From Pseudoxanthomonas yeongjuensis (GTDB taxonomy: Bacteria; Pseudomonadota; Gammaproteobacteria; Xanthomonadales; Xanthomonadaceae): a stretch of DNA of 64,000 nucleotides. Below the pieces are notes generated by a model that saw nothing but the letters and a program-made list of their open reading frames with translations, had not been told where the DNA came from and ran no database searches. Positions 7,471 through 15,566 of this stretch are shown one piece after another. The translations under genes and the position numbers were made by a program. Numbering within the stretch: the stretch's first letter is position 1; every line of letters begins with the position of its first letter. The DNA lies in contig NZ_PDWT01000001.1 in NCBI RefSeq assembly GCF_010093345.1, positions 62,001 through 126,000 on the forward strand, given 5' to 3'.

Positions 7471-9606
7471 TTGAAATTCTTCGTTTCCTGCGGCAAAGGC
7501 CTGGAATACCTGCTCGTCGACGAGCTGCTGGCGCTGGGCGTGGCCAAGGCCACCGCCACCGTGTCCGGCGCCAATGCCGAAGGCGGACTGGTCGATGCGC
7601 AGCGCGCGGTGTTGTGGTCGCGCCTGGCCAGCCGGGTGCTGTGGCCGATCGGAGAATTCGATTGCCCCGACGAGTTGGCCCTGTACGACGGCGTGGCCGC
7701 GATTGCGTGGCAGCAGCACATGCGTTCCGACCATACCTTGTCGGTGGATGCGCACGTGTCCGGCGATGCGATCACCCACGCGCGCTACGCCGCGCAGCGG
7801 GTCAAGGACGCGGTGGTCGATACGTTGCGCGCGCAAGGACAGGAACGCCCGTCGGTGGATGTCGATCACCCCGACGTGCGCATCAACCTGTCGTTGCGCA
7901 AAGGCAGGGCCATGATCTCCATCGATCTTGGCGGCGGGCCGATGCATCGCCGCGGCTGGCGCAACGTGCAGAACGATGCGCCGTTGAAGGAGAACCTGGC
8001 GGCGGCGGTGTTGATGCGCGGCGGCTGGCCGAAGACCTACCACGAAGGTGGCGCGCTGCTGGATCCGATGTGCGGCAGCGGCACCTTGCTGATCGAAGGC
8101 GCGTTGATGGCGGCCGACGTGGCCCCCGGACTGCAGCGCCACGGGCGTAGCCTGCCTAGTCGCTGGCTGGGTTTCGATACGGACCTCTGGAAAGAGCTGG
8201 TCACCGAAGCGCAGCAACGCGAGGAAGCAGGGCGTTCGATCCTGAAAGAAGCGATGTTCGGCAGCGACATCGACCCGCACGCCGTGCGTGCCGCACGAGA
8301 GAATGCCGAGGTCGCGGGCGTGGCCGACCAGATCGCTTTCAGCGTGCGCGATGTCGCGGAATTGCAGGCGCCGCCATTCGAGCGCGGCACGGTGGTCTGC
8401 AATCCACCCTATGACGAGCGTCTTGCGGCGGACAACGCGCTGTACCGCAAGCTCGGCGACGCGCTGCGGCGCACGGTGCCGCAATGGCGCGCCAGCCTGC
8501 TGTGCGGCAATCCCGAGCTGGCCTATGCCACCGGCCTGCGCGCCAGCAAGAAGTACCAGATCTTCAACGGCGCGATCGAGTGCGCGCTGATCGTCTGCGA
8601 TCCGGTAGGCCCGCCCAAGCAGGAAAGCGCGGTGACGCGCGAACTGTCGGAAGGCGCGCTGATGGTCGCCAACCGCCTGCGCAAGAACCTGCGCAAGCTC
8701 AAGTCGTGGACGACGCGCGAAGGCGTGACCTGCTTCCGCGCCTACGACGCGGACCTACCGGAATATGCGGCCGCCATCGACGTGTACAAGGAAGAATCCG
8801 GCGCCCTGCGCACGTTCCTGCATGTGCAGGAGTACGCCGCGCCGGAGGAGATCCCGGAGGCCGACGTGCGCCGCCGCCGCAACGAACTGCTGGCCGCCGC
8901 GCGCGAAGTGTTCGCGGTCCCGGCCGAGCAGGTCGCGATGAAGTCGCGCGAGCGCGGCAAGGGCGGCAGCAAGTACGGACGCTTCGAACAACGCGGCGAG
9001 CTGCTGCAGGTGCGCGAAAGCGGCGCGCTGCTGCAGGTCAACCTGTTCGACTACCTGGACACCGGACTGTTCCTGGACCATCGTCCGCTGCGCCGGCACA
9101 TGGCGGTCGAGTCGCGCGGCAAGCGCTTCCTCAACCTGTTCTGCTACACCGGCGTGGCCAGCGTGCAGGCGGCGGTGGCAGGCGCCGATTCCACCACCAG
9201 CGTGGACCTGTCGGGGACTTACCTGGAATGGTGCGCGGCCAACCTGGCCTTGAACGGTTTCGCCGGTGCCCAGCATCGTCTGGTCCAGGCCGACGCGATG
9301 CGCTGGCTGGAAGCGGAGAAGAACCGCTACGAGGTGATCTTCTGCGATCCGCCGACGTTCTCCAACTCGGCCCGCGCCGACGACTTCGACGTGCAACGCG
9401 AGCACGTGCGCCTGCTGCGTGCCTGCGTGGATCGCCTGACCACCGAAGGCGTGCTGTACTTCTCCAACAACTTCCGCCGCTTCAAGCTGGACGAGGAAGC
9501 GGTGGCGGAATTCGCCAGCTGCGAGGACATCACGGCGCAGACCATTCCGCCGGATTTCGAGCGGAATCCGCGGATACATCGGTGCTGGCGGTTGACCAGG
9601 AGCTAA
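7471..9606 (+). CDS. rlmL: Bifunctional 23S rRNA methyltransferase RlmL/RlmK
   Basis: A 711-residue fused enzyme that makes m2G2445 (N-terminal RlmL half) and m7G2069 (C-terminal RlmK half). A THUMP RNA-binding domain comes first. The RlmL catalytic module follows with [17 protein letters not shown] (SAM binding) and NPPYDERL. The RlmK half carries the SAM loop [18 protein letters not shown] and the catalytic CDPPTFSNS. Translation begins at TTG (7471-7473), nine bases after a GAGG ribosome-binding site; no ATG lies closer to the conserved [14 protein letters not shown]-terminus. It is complete at both ends. Confidence 0.95.
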   Translation: MKFFVSCGKGLEYLLVDELLALGVAKATATVSGANAEGGLVDAQRAVLWSRLASRVLWPIGEFDCPDELALYDGVAAIAWQQHMRSDHTLSVDAHVSGDAITHARYAAQRVKDAVVDTLRAQGQERPSVDVDHPDVRINLSLRKGRAMISIDLGGGPMHRRGWRNVQNDAPLKENLAAAVLMRGGWPKTYHEGGALLDPMCGSGTLLIEGALMAADVAPGLQRHGRSLPSRWLGFDTDLWKELVTEAQQREEAGRSILKEAMFGSDIDPHAVRAARENAEVAGVADQIAFSVRDVAELQAPPFERGTVVCNPPYDERLAADNALYRKLGDALRRTVPQWRASLLCGNPELAYATGLRASKKYQIFNGAIECALIVCDPVGPPKQESAVTRELSEGALMVANRLRKNLRKLKSWTTREGVTCFRAYDADLPEYAAAIDVYKEESGALRTFLHVQEYAAPEEIPEADVRRRRNELLAAAREVFAVPAEQVAMKSRERGKGGSKYGRFEQRGELLQVRESGALLQVNLFDYLDTGLFLDHRPLRRHMAVESRGKRFLNLFCYTGVASVQAAVAGADSTTSVDLSGTYLEWCAANLALNGFAGAQHRLVQADAMRWLEAEKNRYEVIFCDPPTFSNSARADDFDVQREHVRLLRACVDRLTTEGVLYFSNNFRRFKLDEEAVAEFASCEDITAQTIPPDFERNPRIHRCWRLTRS

Positions 9607-9722
9607 TCGTCGAGGCGAATGGGTGTCTGCTTTCGACCCGGAGGCGTACGCGCACCGCGTCTTCCCGCCTCCGCATGGGATCGCGGATAGAATCAGCATC
9701 CCACTATTCTTCAAACTGCGAA

Positions 9723-11357
9723 ATGAAAGATACCCCCGGCTGGGCCAATGACTGCTACATCACCGTACACGACGATGACGACTCTCCTTTTGAGGGCGTA
9801 GTCGAGTTGCTGCGTCGTTGCGTCGGGTTTGGACTGGATAACGCGCAGGGTTGGGCGCGGCAAATCAGTCGCAGTGGAAGCGCCCGGCTGGGGCCTTGGA
9901 CGTCGGCAATCGCACATTCCATCCGTGATGAGATGGCGCGTCTGGCGCCGACTTATGGTTGCCGTAAGCTTCGTGTGGCACTGGAGGACCAGTCGGAGCA
10001 GGCTGCGCCCGCCATGACCAGTCTGGCCCAGAAAGCGCATCACGTCCTGAGCGAACTCTTTGGCGAGTGGCCGGCCGACAGTCTCGTTATTGTCAGGCGC
10101 GAATTTCCCGCTTACCTGCGCGTGGATGTGCAGAGCGCGCTGGATTCGCTGACGACCGGCGCTCGTCGCGTGGGAATCCATAGCCGCAATCGCTATGACG
10201 CATCGGACATGGCTGCTCTGATCTCCGAACGCGACCAGGCCAAGCTGGTCGGGGCGCTTCAGTTCGAGGACATCGACATAGGTGAGGGGCAGCCGATACG
10301 CCTCGCGACGAACTGTCTTTCGCTGATCAATGACGAAAAAGTGCCGCTAGCGGTTTGGGTCAACTTGCGTTCCGACTATTCGGAGAGTTTGCAGCTAAGC
10401 GTAGAGGTTCTTGCGCCTCCGGGCGAAGAGGCGGCCGCAAGGACGGTCGCGATGCTTGAGGCGATCGAGGCGGCCGTGGCGCAGGGCCGAAGCTATCGCG
10501 GCAAGATACTCTCGCTGGAAGCGAACGAGACTTTTCGCGGTACGGCCGCGAATGCCTTGACTGTCCACTTCCGCACTCCGGTCGCAGAGCACGAACTTAT
10601 CCTGCCGGATGTCGTGAAGAATGCGTTGGATAGGCATATCATCCGGTTTGCGGCTGAACGCGACGCCCTTAAGTCGCTAGGCCAGTCCGGACGCAAAGGT
10701 GTGCTGTTGTATGGGCCGCCGGGTACGGGCAAGACCCACACCATCCGCTATCTCGCTGAACGCTTGCACGACCACACGACGTTCCTCGTCACGGCTGAGC
10801 AAATAGGGTTGATCGCAGTCTATTTTCGGCTGGCCCGGTTGTTCGCGCCATCGATCATCGTGATCGAAGATGCCGACCTGATCGCACGTCAACGCGAAGA
10901 CATGAATTCGGCTTGCGACGAGGTGATGCTTAACCGTCTCTTGAACGAGATGGACGGCCTGAGGTCCGACGCCGATATCTTTGTCGTCATGACCACAAAC
11001 CGGCCACGGACGCTGGAAACCGCCTTGATCCAGCGCCCAGGCCGCATCGACCACGCCATCGAAGTGCCGGTTCCGGATGCTGTCTGCCGAGGACGCCTGC
11101 TGCATCTTTACGGTGGTTCCTTGGCCATCCAGCCGAAGGAGCATGAGAAGCTGATCGAGCGTACCGAGGGAGTGAGCGCGGCCTTCATTAAGGAAGTTGC
11201 ACGCCGTCTTGCGCAGCAATCCATCAGTGCAAGGCATCCTGGTCAAATCGACGCGGATGACCTTGAAGTCGTCCTGGAGGAAATGCTTTCCGAACGCGAC
11301 GGACTGAACTTGCGGCTTCTCGGGGGCGATGTGGAAGCGATTGCGCAGCCGGGTTGA
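9723..11357 (+). CDS. ClpS-like domain fused to an AAA+ ATPase
   Basis: A 544-residue protein starting at the ATG at 9723. Residues about 10-90 follow the ClpS pattern: CYITVHDDDDSPFEGVVELL matches the adaptor's NDDYTPMEFV region, then a helix, then SGSARLG, and a final RKLRVALED strand. Two acidic residues aligned with the N-degron-binding Asp pair are kept (Asp18, Asp19), but the family Asn is Asp17 and the family His is Ser49. Residues about 100-300 are unassigned. Residues about 305-495 are an AAA module: Walker A GPPGTGKT (331-338), Walker B IIVIEDADLI with Glu-Asp order, sensor 1 MTTNRP, and QRPGRIDHAIEVPVPD (Arg fingers). No protease domain is present. Codon use looks AT-richer than that of rlmL. 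The function is unknown; an adaptor-fused unfoldase is inferred. Confidence 0.8.
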   Translation: MKDTPGWANDCYITVHDDDDSPFEGVVELLRRCVGFGLDNAQGWARQISRSGSARLGPWTSAIAHSIRDEMARLAPTYGCRKLRVALEDQSEQAAPAMTSLAQKAHHVLSELFGEWPADSLVIVRREFPAYLRVDVQSALDSLTTGARRVGIHSRNRYDASDMAALISERDQAKLVGALQFEDIDIGEGQPIRLATNCLSLINDEKVPLAVWVNLRSDYSESLQLSVEVLAPPGEEAAARTVAMLEAIEAAVAQGRSYRGKILSLEANETFRGTAANALTVHFRTPVAEHELILPDVVKNALDRHIIRFAAERDALKSLGQSGRKGVLLYGPPGTGKTHTIRYLAERLHDHTTFLVTAEQIGLIAVYFRLARLFAPSIIVIEDADLIARQREDMNSACDEVMLNRLLNEMDGLRSDADIFVVMTTNRPRTLETALIQRPGRIDHAIEVPVPDAVCRGRLLHLYGGSLAIQPKEHEKLIERTEGVSAAFIKEVARRLAQQSISARHPGQIDADDLEVVLEEMLSERDGLNLRLLGGDVEAIAQPG

Positions 11358-11370
11358 TCGTCAGCCAGCA

Positions 11371-11460
11371 TAGCCCGGGTAAGCGCAGCGCACCCGGGGC
11401 GCTTTGCACCCTCGGAACTCCAGGAGCCGCGGGTGCGGCCGTTGGCCTTACCCGGGCTGC
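11371..11460. repeat. AGCCCGGGTAAGCGC-type inverted repeat
   Basis: TAGCCCGGGTAAGCGCAGCG at the left is matched by GCCTTACCCGGGCTGC at the right, with inner CACCCGGGG and CCGCGGGTG pairing. It opens the 549-base gap between the AAA+ gene and ald. Confidence 0.75.
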
Positions 11461-11499
11461 GCCCGCCCACGGCAGCTGCGAGCCCGCTCCTGCGATGCT

Positions 11500-11747
11500 T
11501 TCAGCGTCTGCGCCGCCCCCCAAGCGCTTCCGCCGACGCTTTTAACGTCATCGTCGAGGTGAAAGGCCTCATCGATGGCGCTTTTTCATCGTCGCCGACG
11601 TTTTCCACATTGAAAGCAACGTCGATACCCCTCTCCGCTGACGTTTCAGCGTCGGCAGAGGCGCTCAAAGGGTCGCGGGTGACGCTTTTTTCGTCAGCAA
11701 TGACGGTAAAAGCTTCGACGCTGAAGTTTTTTCGTGGAGGGCGTCGC
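11500..11747. other. Hairpin-dense non-coding stretch rich in GACGYT/ARCGTC words
   Basis: Within the 549-base gap, some fifteen GACG or CGTC words occur in about 240 bases, and several form small hairpins. CGCTGA-CGTT-TCAGCG is at 11636-11651, TGACG...CGTCA at 11680-11696, and CTTC...GAAG at 11713-11726. Three T-runs of six or more alternate with them. An 82-codon frame crosses it on the minus strand, but its residues have no domain character and it lacks a good start. I see no gene here; its role (transcript 3' region, protein-binding array or remnant) is open. Confidence 0.5.
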
Positions 11748-11774
11748 AAAAAGCGCCGGCGCTGGCGCTTTTTT
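11748..11774. terminator. Strong bidirectional intrinsic terminator
   Basis: AAAAAGCGCC pairs with GGCGCTTTTTT around GGCGCT. It has A and T tracts on opposite sides, so it can end transcription from the AAA+ side and from ald. Confidence 0.85.
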
Positions 11775-11815
11775 ACCGGATCAGGCGACCGAGGACAGGA
11801 AGCGCCTTGGGCGTT

Positions 11816-11881
11816 GTGGGAGCGACGTCAGTCGCGAAGGCTTTACCGATTGAGTCGCATCGCGACTGACGTCGCTCCCAC
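11816..11881. repeat. GTGGG-type REP palindrome (GACGTCAGTCGC module)
   Basis: GTGGGAGCGACGTCAGTCGC at the left, GCGACTGACGTCGCTCCCAC at the right, with a short loop. It lies 25 bases after the ald stop. Confidence 0.9.
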
Positions 11882-11906
11882 AACAACCGCTACGCGATCA
11901 GGCGGA

Positions 11907-13022
11907 TCAGCCCAGCGCTTTCGCCGCAGGCACGTATTCGTAGCCCAGCACGTCGGCGACAGCCTTGTAGGTGACCTTGCCGTCGTGCACGTTCAAGCCG
12001 TTGAGCAGATGCTCGTCGTCCAGCAGCGCTTGCCGGGCGCCCTTGTTCGCGAGTTGCACGGCGAAGGGCAGGGTGGCGTTGGTCAAGGCGAAGGTCGAGG
12101 TGCGGGCCACGCCGCCGGGCATGTTGGCGACGCAGTAGTGGATGATGCCGTCCACTTCGTAGGTCGGATCCTGGTGGGTGGTCGCCTTGCTGGTTTCGAA
12201 GCAGCCGCCCTGGTCGATGGCCACGTCCACCAGCACCGATCCGGCGCGCATCAGCTTCAATTGCGAGCGCGCGATCAGCTTGGGCGCGGCGGCGCCGGGG
12301 ATCAGCACCGCGCCGATCACCAGGTCGGTTTCGGGCAGACGCTCCTCGATCGCGTCGTGGGTGGAATAGATCGTGGTCAGGCGATCGCCGTACAACTCGT
12401 CCAGGTATTTCAGCCGGTCCAATGAACGATCCACGACGGTCACGCGGGCGCTCATGCCCATGGCGATGCGCGCGGCATTGATGCCGACCACGCCGCCGCC
12501 GATCACCAACACTTCCGCCGGCTTCACCCCGGGTACGCCGCCGAGCAACATGCCGGAACCGCCCTGCGCCTTTTCCAGCGCATGCGCGCCGGCCTGGATC
12601 GACATGCGCCCGGCCACTTCGCTCATCGGCGCCAGCAGCGGCAGGCCGCCCTTGCGGTCGGTGACGGTTTCGTAGGCGATGCAGGTCGCGCCGGAGGCCA
12701 CCAACGCCTTGGTCTGCTCGGGATCGGGCGCGAGGTGCAGGTAGGTATAGAGCACCTGGCCGGGGCGCAGCATCGCGCATTCCACCGGCTGCGGTTCCTT
12801 GACCTTGATGATCATGTCGGCGCGCTGGAATAGTTCCGCCGCGCTATCGACGATCTGCGCACCGGCGCGCACATACATCTCGTCGACCAGGCCGATGCCC
12901 TTGCCGCCATCGTGCTGGACCAGGACGCTATGGCCATTGGTGACCAGCTCGCGGGCACCGGCCGGGGTCAGGCCGATGCGGTACTCGTTGTTCTTGATTT
13001 CCTTGGGGACGCCGATCAGCAT
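11907..13022 (-). CDS. ald: Alanine dehydrogenase
   Basis: A 371-residue NAD-dependent L-alanine dehydrogenase (alanine + NAD+ + water to pyruvate + ammonium + NADH). Active-site residues are present: Arg15 in EYRIGLTP, Lys75 in KVKEPQP and His96 in YTYLHLAPD, as is the nucleotide loop [15 protein letters not shown]. The ATG at 13020-13022 follows a GGAGA ribosome-binding site; an upstream GTG would add nine residues. It lies 62 bases downstream of a pyruvate-type aminotransferase in the same direction. This suggests that the alanine made by transamination is recycled to pyruvate while nitrogen is released as ammonium. Confidence 0.95.
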   Translation of the reverse strand: MLIGVPKEIKNNEYRIGLTPAGARELVTNGHSVLVQHDGGKGIGLVDEMYVRAGAQIVDSAAELFQRADMIIKVKEPQPVECAMLRPGQVLYTYLHLAPDPEQTKALVASGATCIAYETVTDRKGGLPLLAPMSEVAGRMSIQAGAHALEKAQGGSGMLLGGVPGVKPAEVLVIGGGVVGINAARIAMGMSARVTVVDRSLDRLKYLDELYGDRLTTIYSTHDAIEERLPETDLVIGAVLIPGAAAPKLIARSQLKLMRAGSVLVDVAIDQGGCFETSKATTHQDPTYEVDGIIHYCVANMPGGVARTSTFALTNATLPFAVQLANKGARQALLDDEHLLNGLNVHDGKVTYKAVADVLGYEYVPAAKALG

Positions 13023-13084
13023 TTTTCTCTCCAGTTGCGGTAAGGGCATGCGCGTGGGGAGCGCTGGGCGGACTGTCCGATAAT

Positions 13085-14476
13085 TTACGCCGTCGCGCGC
13101 AGGGTGTCCGCCAGCACTTCGAAGATCCGGTCGATGTGCGGCTTCTCCACGATCAGCGGCGGCGACAGGGCCAGCACGTCGCCGGTGAGGCGGGTCAGCA
13201 GGTTGCCGTGGTTGAAGGCGCGGGTGAACACGTCGTAGCCGCGGGTGCCGGGCGCGTCCGGGCGCGGGGCCAGTTCGATGGCGCCGATCAGGCCGTAGTT
13301 GCGGATGTCGACGACGTTGGGCAGGCCCTTGAGCGAATGGATGGCTTCCTGCCAGTAGTCGCCCAGTTCGATCGCCTTGTCGAACAGGTTTTCCTCGGCA
13401 TAGGTGTCCAGGGTCGCGATCGCCGCGGCGCAGGCCAGCGGGTGGCCGGAATAGGTGTAGCCATGGAACAGGTCGATGGCGTTGTCCGGACCCTGCATGA
13501 AGGCATCGTGGATGTCGTCGGAAACCAGCACCGCGCCCATCGGCACGCAGCCGTTGGTCAGGCCCTTGGCGGCGGTGATCATGTCCGGCTGCACGCCGAA
13601 GCGTTGCGCGGCGAAAGCGTTGCCGACGCGGCCGAAGCCGGTGATCACTTCGTCGAAGATCAGCAGGATGCCGTGTTTGGTGCAGAGTTCGCGGATGCGC
13701 TTGAGGTAGCCGTCGGGCGGGATCACCACGCCGGCCGAGCCGGAGATCGGTTCGATGATGACCGCAGCGATGGTGGAAGCATCATGCAACGCAACCATGC
13801 GTTCCAGGTCCTCGGCCAGTTCGATGCCGTATTCCGGCAAGCCTTTGGAAAACGCATTGCGGCCCAGGTCCAGGGTGTGGCGCAGGTGGTCCACGCCAGG
13901 CAGGCCGGGGCCGAACCACTTGCGGTTGTTGGGCAGGCCGCCGACCGAGATGCCGCCGAAACCGACGCCGTGATAAGCCTTCTCGCGACCGATTAGGCGC
14001 GTGCGCTGGCCCTCGCCGCGTGCGCGGTGGTAGGCGATGGCCATCTTCAGCGCGCTGTCCACCGACTCGGAGCCGGAGTTGGTATAGAAGACGTGGTTGA
14101 GGTTGCCCGGCGCCAGTTCGGCCAGGCGTTCGGCCAGCACGAACGGCAGCGGCGAACTCATGGAGAAGTTGGGGGCGAAATCCAGGGTCTCGATCTGGGT
14201 CTTGACCGCTTCGACGATCCGCGGCCGCGAATGGCCCGCGTTGCAGCACCACAGCCCGGCGGTGGCATCGAGGATCTCGCGTCCGTCCACGGACTTGTAG
14301 TACATGCCCGAAGCGCTGGCCAACAGGCGTGGCGCGGCCTTGAACTGCTTGTTGGCGGTGAACGGCATCCAGAAGGCGTCCATGGACGCGGGTGCTCGGG
14401 TCGCCTGGCTGGCGTAGTGCTCGGCGAAAGCGTGTTCGGCCAGGACGGCATTGCCGGGGGAGGAATCTGCGCTCAT
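13085..14476 (-). CDS. Class III omega-amino acid:pyruvate aminotransferase
   Basis: A 463-residue PLP enzyme resembling beta-alanine:pyruvate transaminases. It shows NSGSESVDSALKMA (phosphate-binding cup), the Asp275 motif IFDEVITGFGRVG that contacts the pyridine nitrogen, and Schiff-base Lys304 in TAAKGLTNG. Given its place in a putrescine cluster, GABA and beta-alanine are likely amino donors and pyruvate the acceptor; that is inference, not visible in the residues. It is first in an operon with ald and is transcribed divergently from the XRE-cupin regulator across a 154-base region with paired operator-like sites. Confidence 0.88.
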   Translation of the reverse strand: MSADSSPGNAVLAEHAFAEHYASQATRAPASMDAFWMPFTANKQFKAAPRLLASASGMYYKSVDGREILDATAGLWCCNAGHSRPRIVEAVKTQIETLDFAPNFSMSSPLPFVLAERLAELAPGNLNHVFYTNSGSESVDSALKMAIAYHRARGEGQRTRLIGREKAYHGVGFGGISVGGLPNNRKWFGPGLPGVDHLRHTLDLGRNAFSKGLPEYGIELAEDLERMVALHDASTIAAVIIEPISGSAGVVIPPDGYLKRIRELCTKHGILLIFDEVITGFGRVGNAFAAQRFGVQPDMITAAKGLTNGCVPMGAVLVSDDIHDAFMQGPDNAIDLFHGYTYSGHPLACAAAIATLDTYAEENLFDKAIELGDYWQEAIHSLKGLPNVVDIRNYGLIGAIELAPRPDAPGTRGYDVFTRAFNHGNLLTRLTGDVLALSPPLIVEKPHIDRIFEVLADTLRATA

Positions 14477-14534
14477 CGGACGGGCTCCGTGGGGTGCCGG
14501 GGGAAAGGTTCGCGCAGCTTATCGCGTTGAAAAA

Positions 14535-14594
14535 ACTTTACAACTGGCCCGATATTCGACTGGAAATTGACCGTATCCTTACGCCATGTAAAGT
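14535..14594. promoter_or_regulatory. Divergent promoter with paired ACTTTACA / TGTAAAGT sites
   Basis: ACTTTACA at 14535-14542 and its exact reverse complement TGTAAAGT at 14587-14594 face each other 44 bases apart. Rightwards, TTGACC (14567-14572) and TAAAGT (14589-14594), 16 bases apart, make a plausible promoter for the regulator. Leftwards, TTTCCA (14561-14566) and TGTAAA (14537-14542), 18 apart, make one for the aminotransferase. Each palindrome half thus covers a -10 box, as expected for operators of the adjacent regulator. Confidence 0.55.
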
Positions 14595-14630
14595 ATCCAG
14601 CAACATTGGTTCAAGCATGAAAGGGCGGGG

Positions 14631-15179
14631 ATGGACATCGGCGCGCGCCTGCAGCTGGTTCGCAAATCCAAGGATCTCAGCCAGCGCGAGCTGGCCAAGC
14701 GGGTCGGCGTGACCAACAGCACCATCTCCCTGATCGAACAGAACAAGGTCAGCCCGTCGGTGAGTTCGCTAAAGAAGGTGCTGGACGGCATCCCGATCTC
14801 GCTCGCCGACTTCTTCACCCTGGATCTGGACATCGGCCTGCCCGACAGCCCGTTCTACAGCGCCGACGAACTGCCGGACGTGGGCAGCAACGGGGTCCAT
14901 TATTTCCTGGTCGGCCAGCACCGCCCGCAACGGCAGATGTGCATCCTGCGCGAGGTGATGCCGCCGGGCACCGACACTGGCGCCAGCATGTTGTTGCACG
15001 AAGGCGAGGAAGGCGGGGTGGTGGTGGAAGGCGAGGTCGAAGTGACGGTGGGCGACCAGGTGCGGGTGCTGCGTGCGGGCGAGGCCTATTATTTCGAGAG
15101 CAGGGTGCCGCACCGGTTCCGCAATACCGGTGAGGTGGAGGCGGTGATCTTCAGTGCGAATACGCCGGCGACTTTCTAG
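14631..15179 (+). CDS. puuR: XRE-cupin transcriptional regulator, PuuR type
   Basis: A 182-residue regulator. An N-terminal Cro/CI helix-turn-helix (about residues 6-60, SQRELAKRVGVTNSTISLIE) is joined to a C-terminal cupin (about 105-175, with HEGEEGGVVVEGEVEV and a final VPHRFRNTG). This architecture and size match PuuR, the repressor of putrescine utilisation, whose cupin senses putrescine. Its place between the aminotransferase-ald operon and puuC supports the assignment. The likely binding sites are the inverted TGTAAAGT boxes just upstream, which implies autoregulation. Related regulators of other amine pathways share the architecture. Confidence 0.82.
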   Translation: MDIGARLQLVRKSKDLSQRELAKRVGVTNSTISLIEQNKVSPSVSSLKKVLDGIPISLADFFTLDLDIGLPDSPFYSADELPDVGSNGVHYFLVGQHRPQRQMCILREVMPPGTDTGASMLLHEGEEGGVVVEGEVEVTVGDQVRVLRAGEAYYFESRVPHRFRNTGEVEAVIFSANTPATF

Positions 15180-15181
15180 GT

Positions 15182-15490
15182 TCGTCATCCCCGCGAAGGC
15201 GGGGATCGCTCTTCGCTCTTCGCTCTTGTCTAGGCATAAAGCGTTTCGCGCGATGCGCGAGTCACTTTCTTTGCTTGTGCAAAGAAGCGCTCCACAACAG
15301 CCGAATGGCTGGTCAAGTAACCAAAGAAACACACCCTGCGGCGCGCCCGGCGATGAAGCCGTTGGGTTCGCAAGCGGGCCGGGACAACCGTAAGACACAT
15401 CCTGTGTCTACGGAAACGGCGCACATCCATGTGCGCCGCCCCTACGGGGTTTTACCCGGCCCGCTTGCCGCGCCTCACGGGATTCTTGGC
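15182..15490. repeat. Composite intergenic repeat region
   Basis: This fills most of the 387-base gap before puuC. First comes a short CGTCATCCCCGCGAAGGCGG palindrome (15182-15208). From about 15230 a longer repeat-like block follows, with the small palindrome CTTTGCTTGTGCAAAG, the phrase GTAACCAAAGAAACACACCC and a Gly/Cys/Pro-coding GC-rich tail containing GGCGCACATCCATGTGCGCC and GCGGGCCGGG/CCCGGCCCGC pairs. No gene with a plausible start or domain is seen. The puuC promoter probably lies in the AT-richer 15500-15560. Confidence 0.55.
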
Positions 15491-15566
15491 AACAGCAACA
15501 GCCACAGCGTTCTTGCACTTGTTCGTGTAACTTACTTTTGTCGGCATTTCATTCGAGGCATCCCCC

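Noticed and set aside
8484-9722. Upstream extension of the AAA+ gene giving a 957-residue protein.
   Set aside because: The extension is the rlmL sequence read out of frame, Arg/Pro-rich without domains. The ClpS-like domain begins at the ATG at 9723.
11501-11749. An 82-codon minus-strand frame in the hairpin-rich region.
   Set aside because: It has no domain, its residues follow the repeated GACG words, and there is no convincing ribosome-binding site. More likely structured non-coding DNA.
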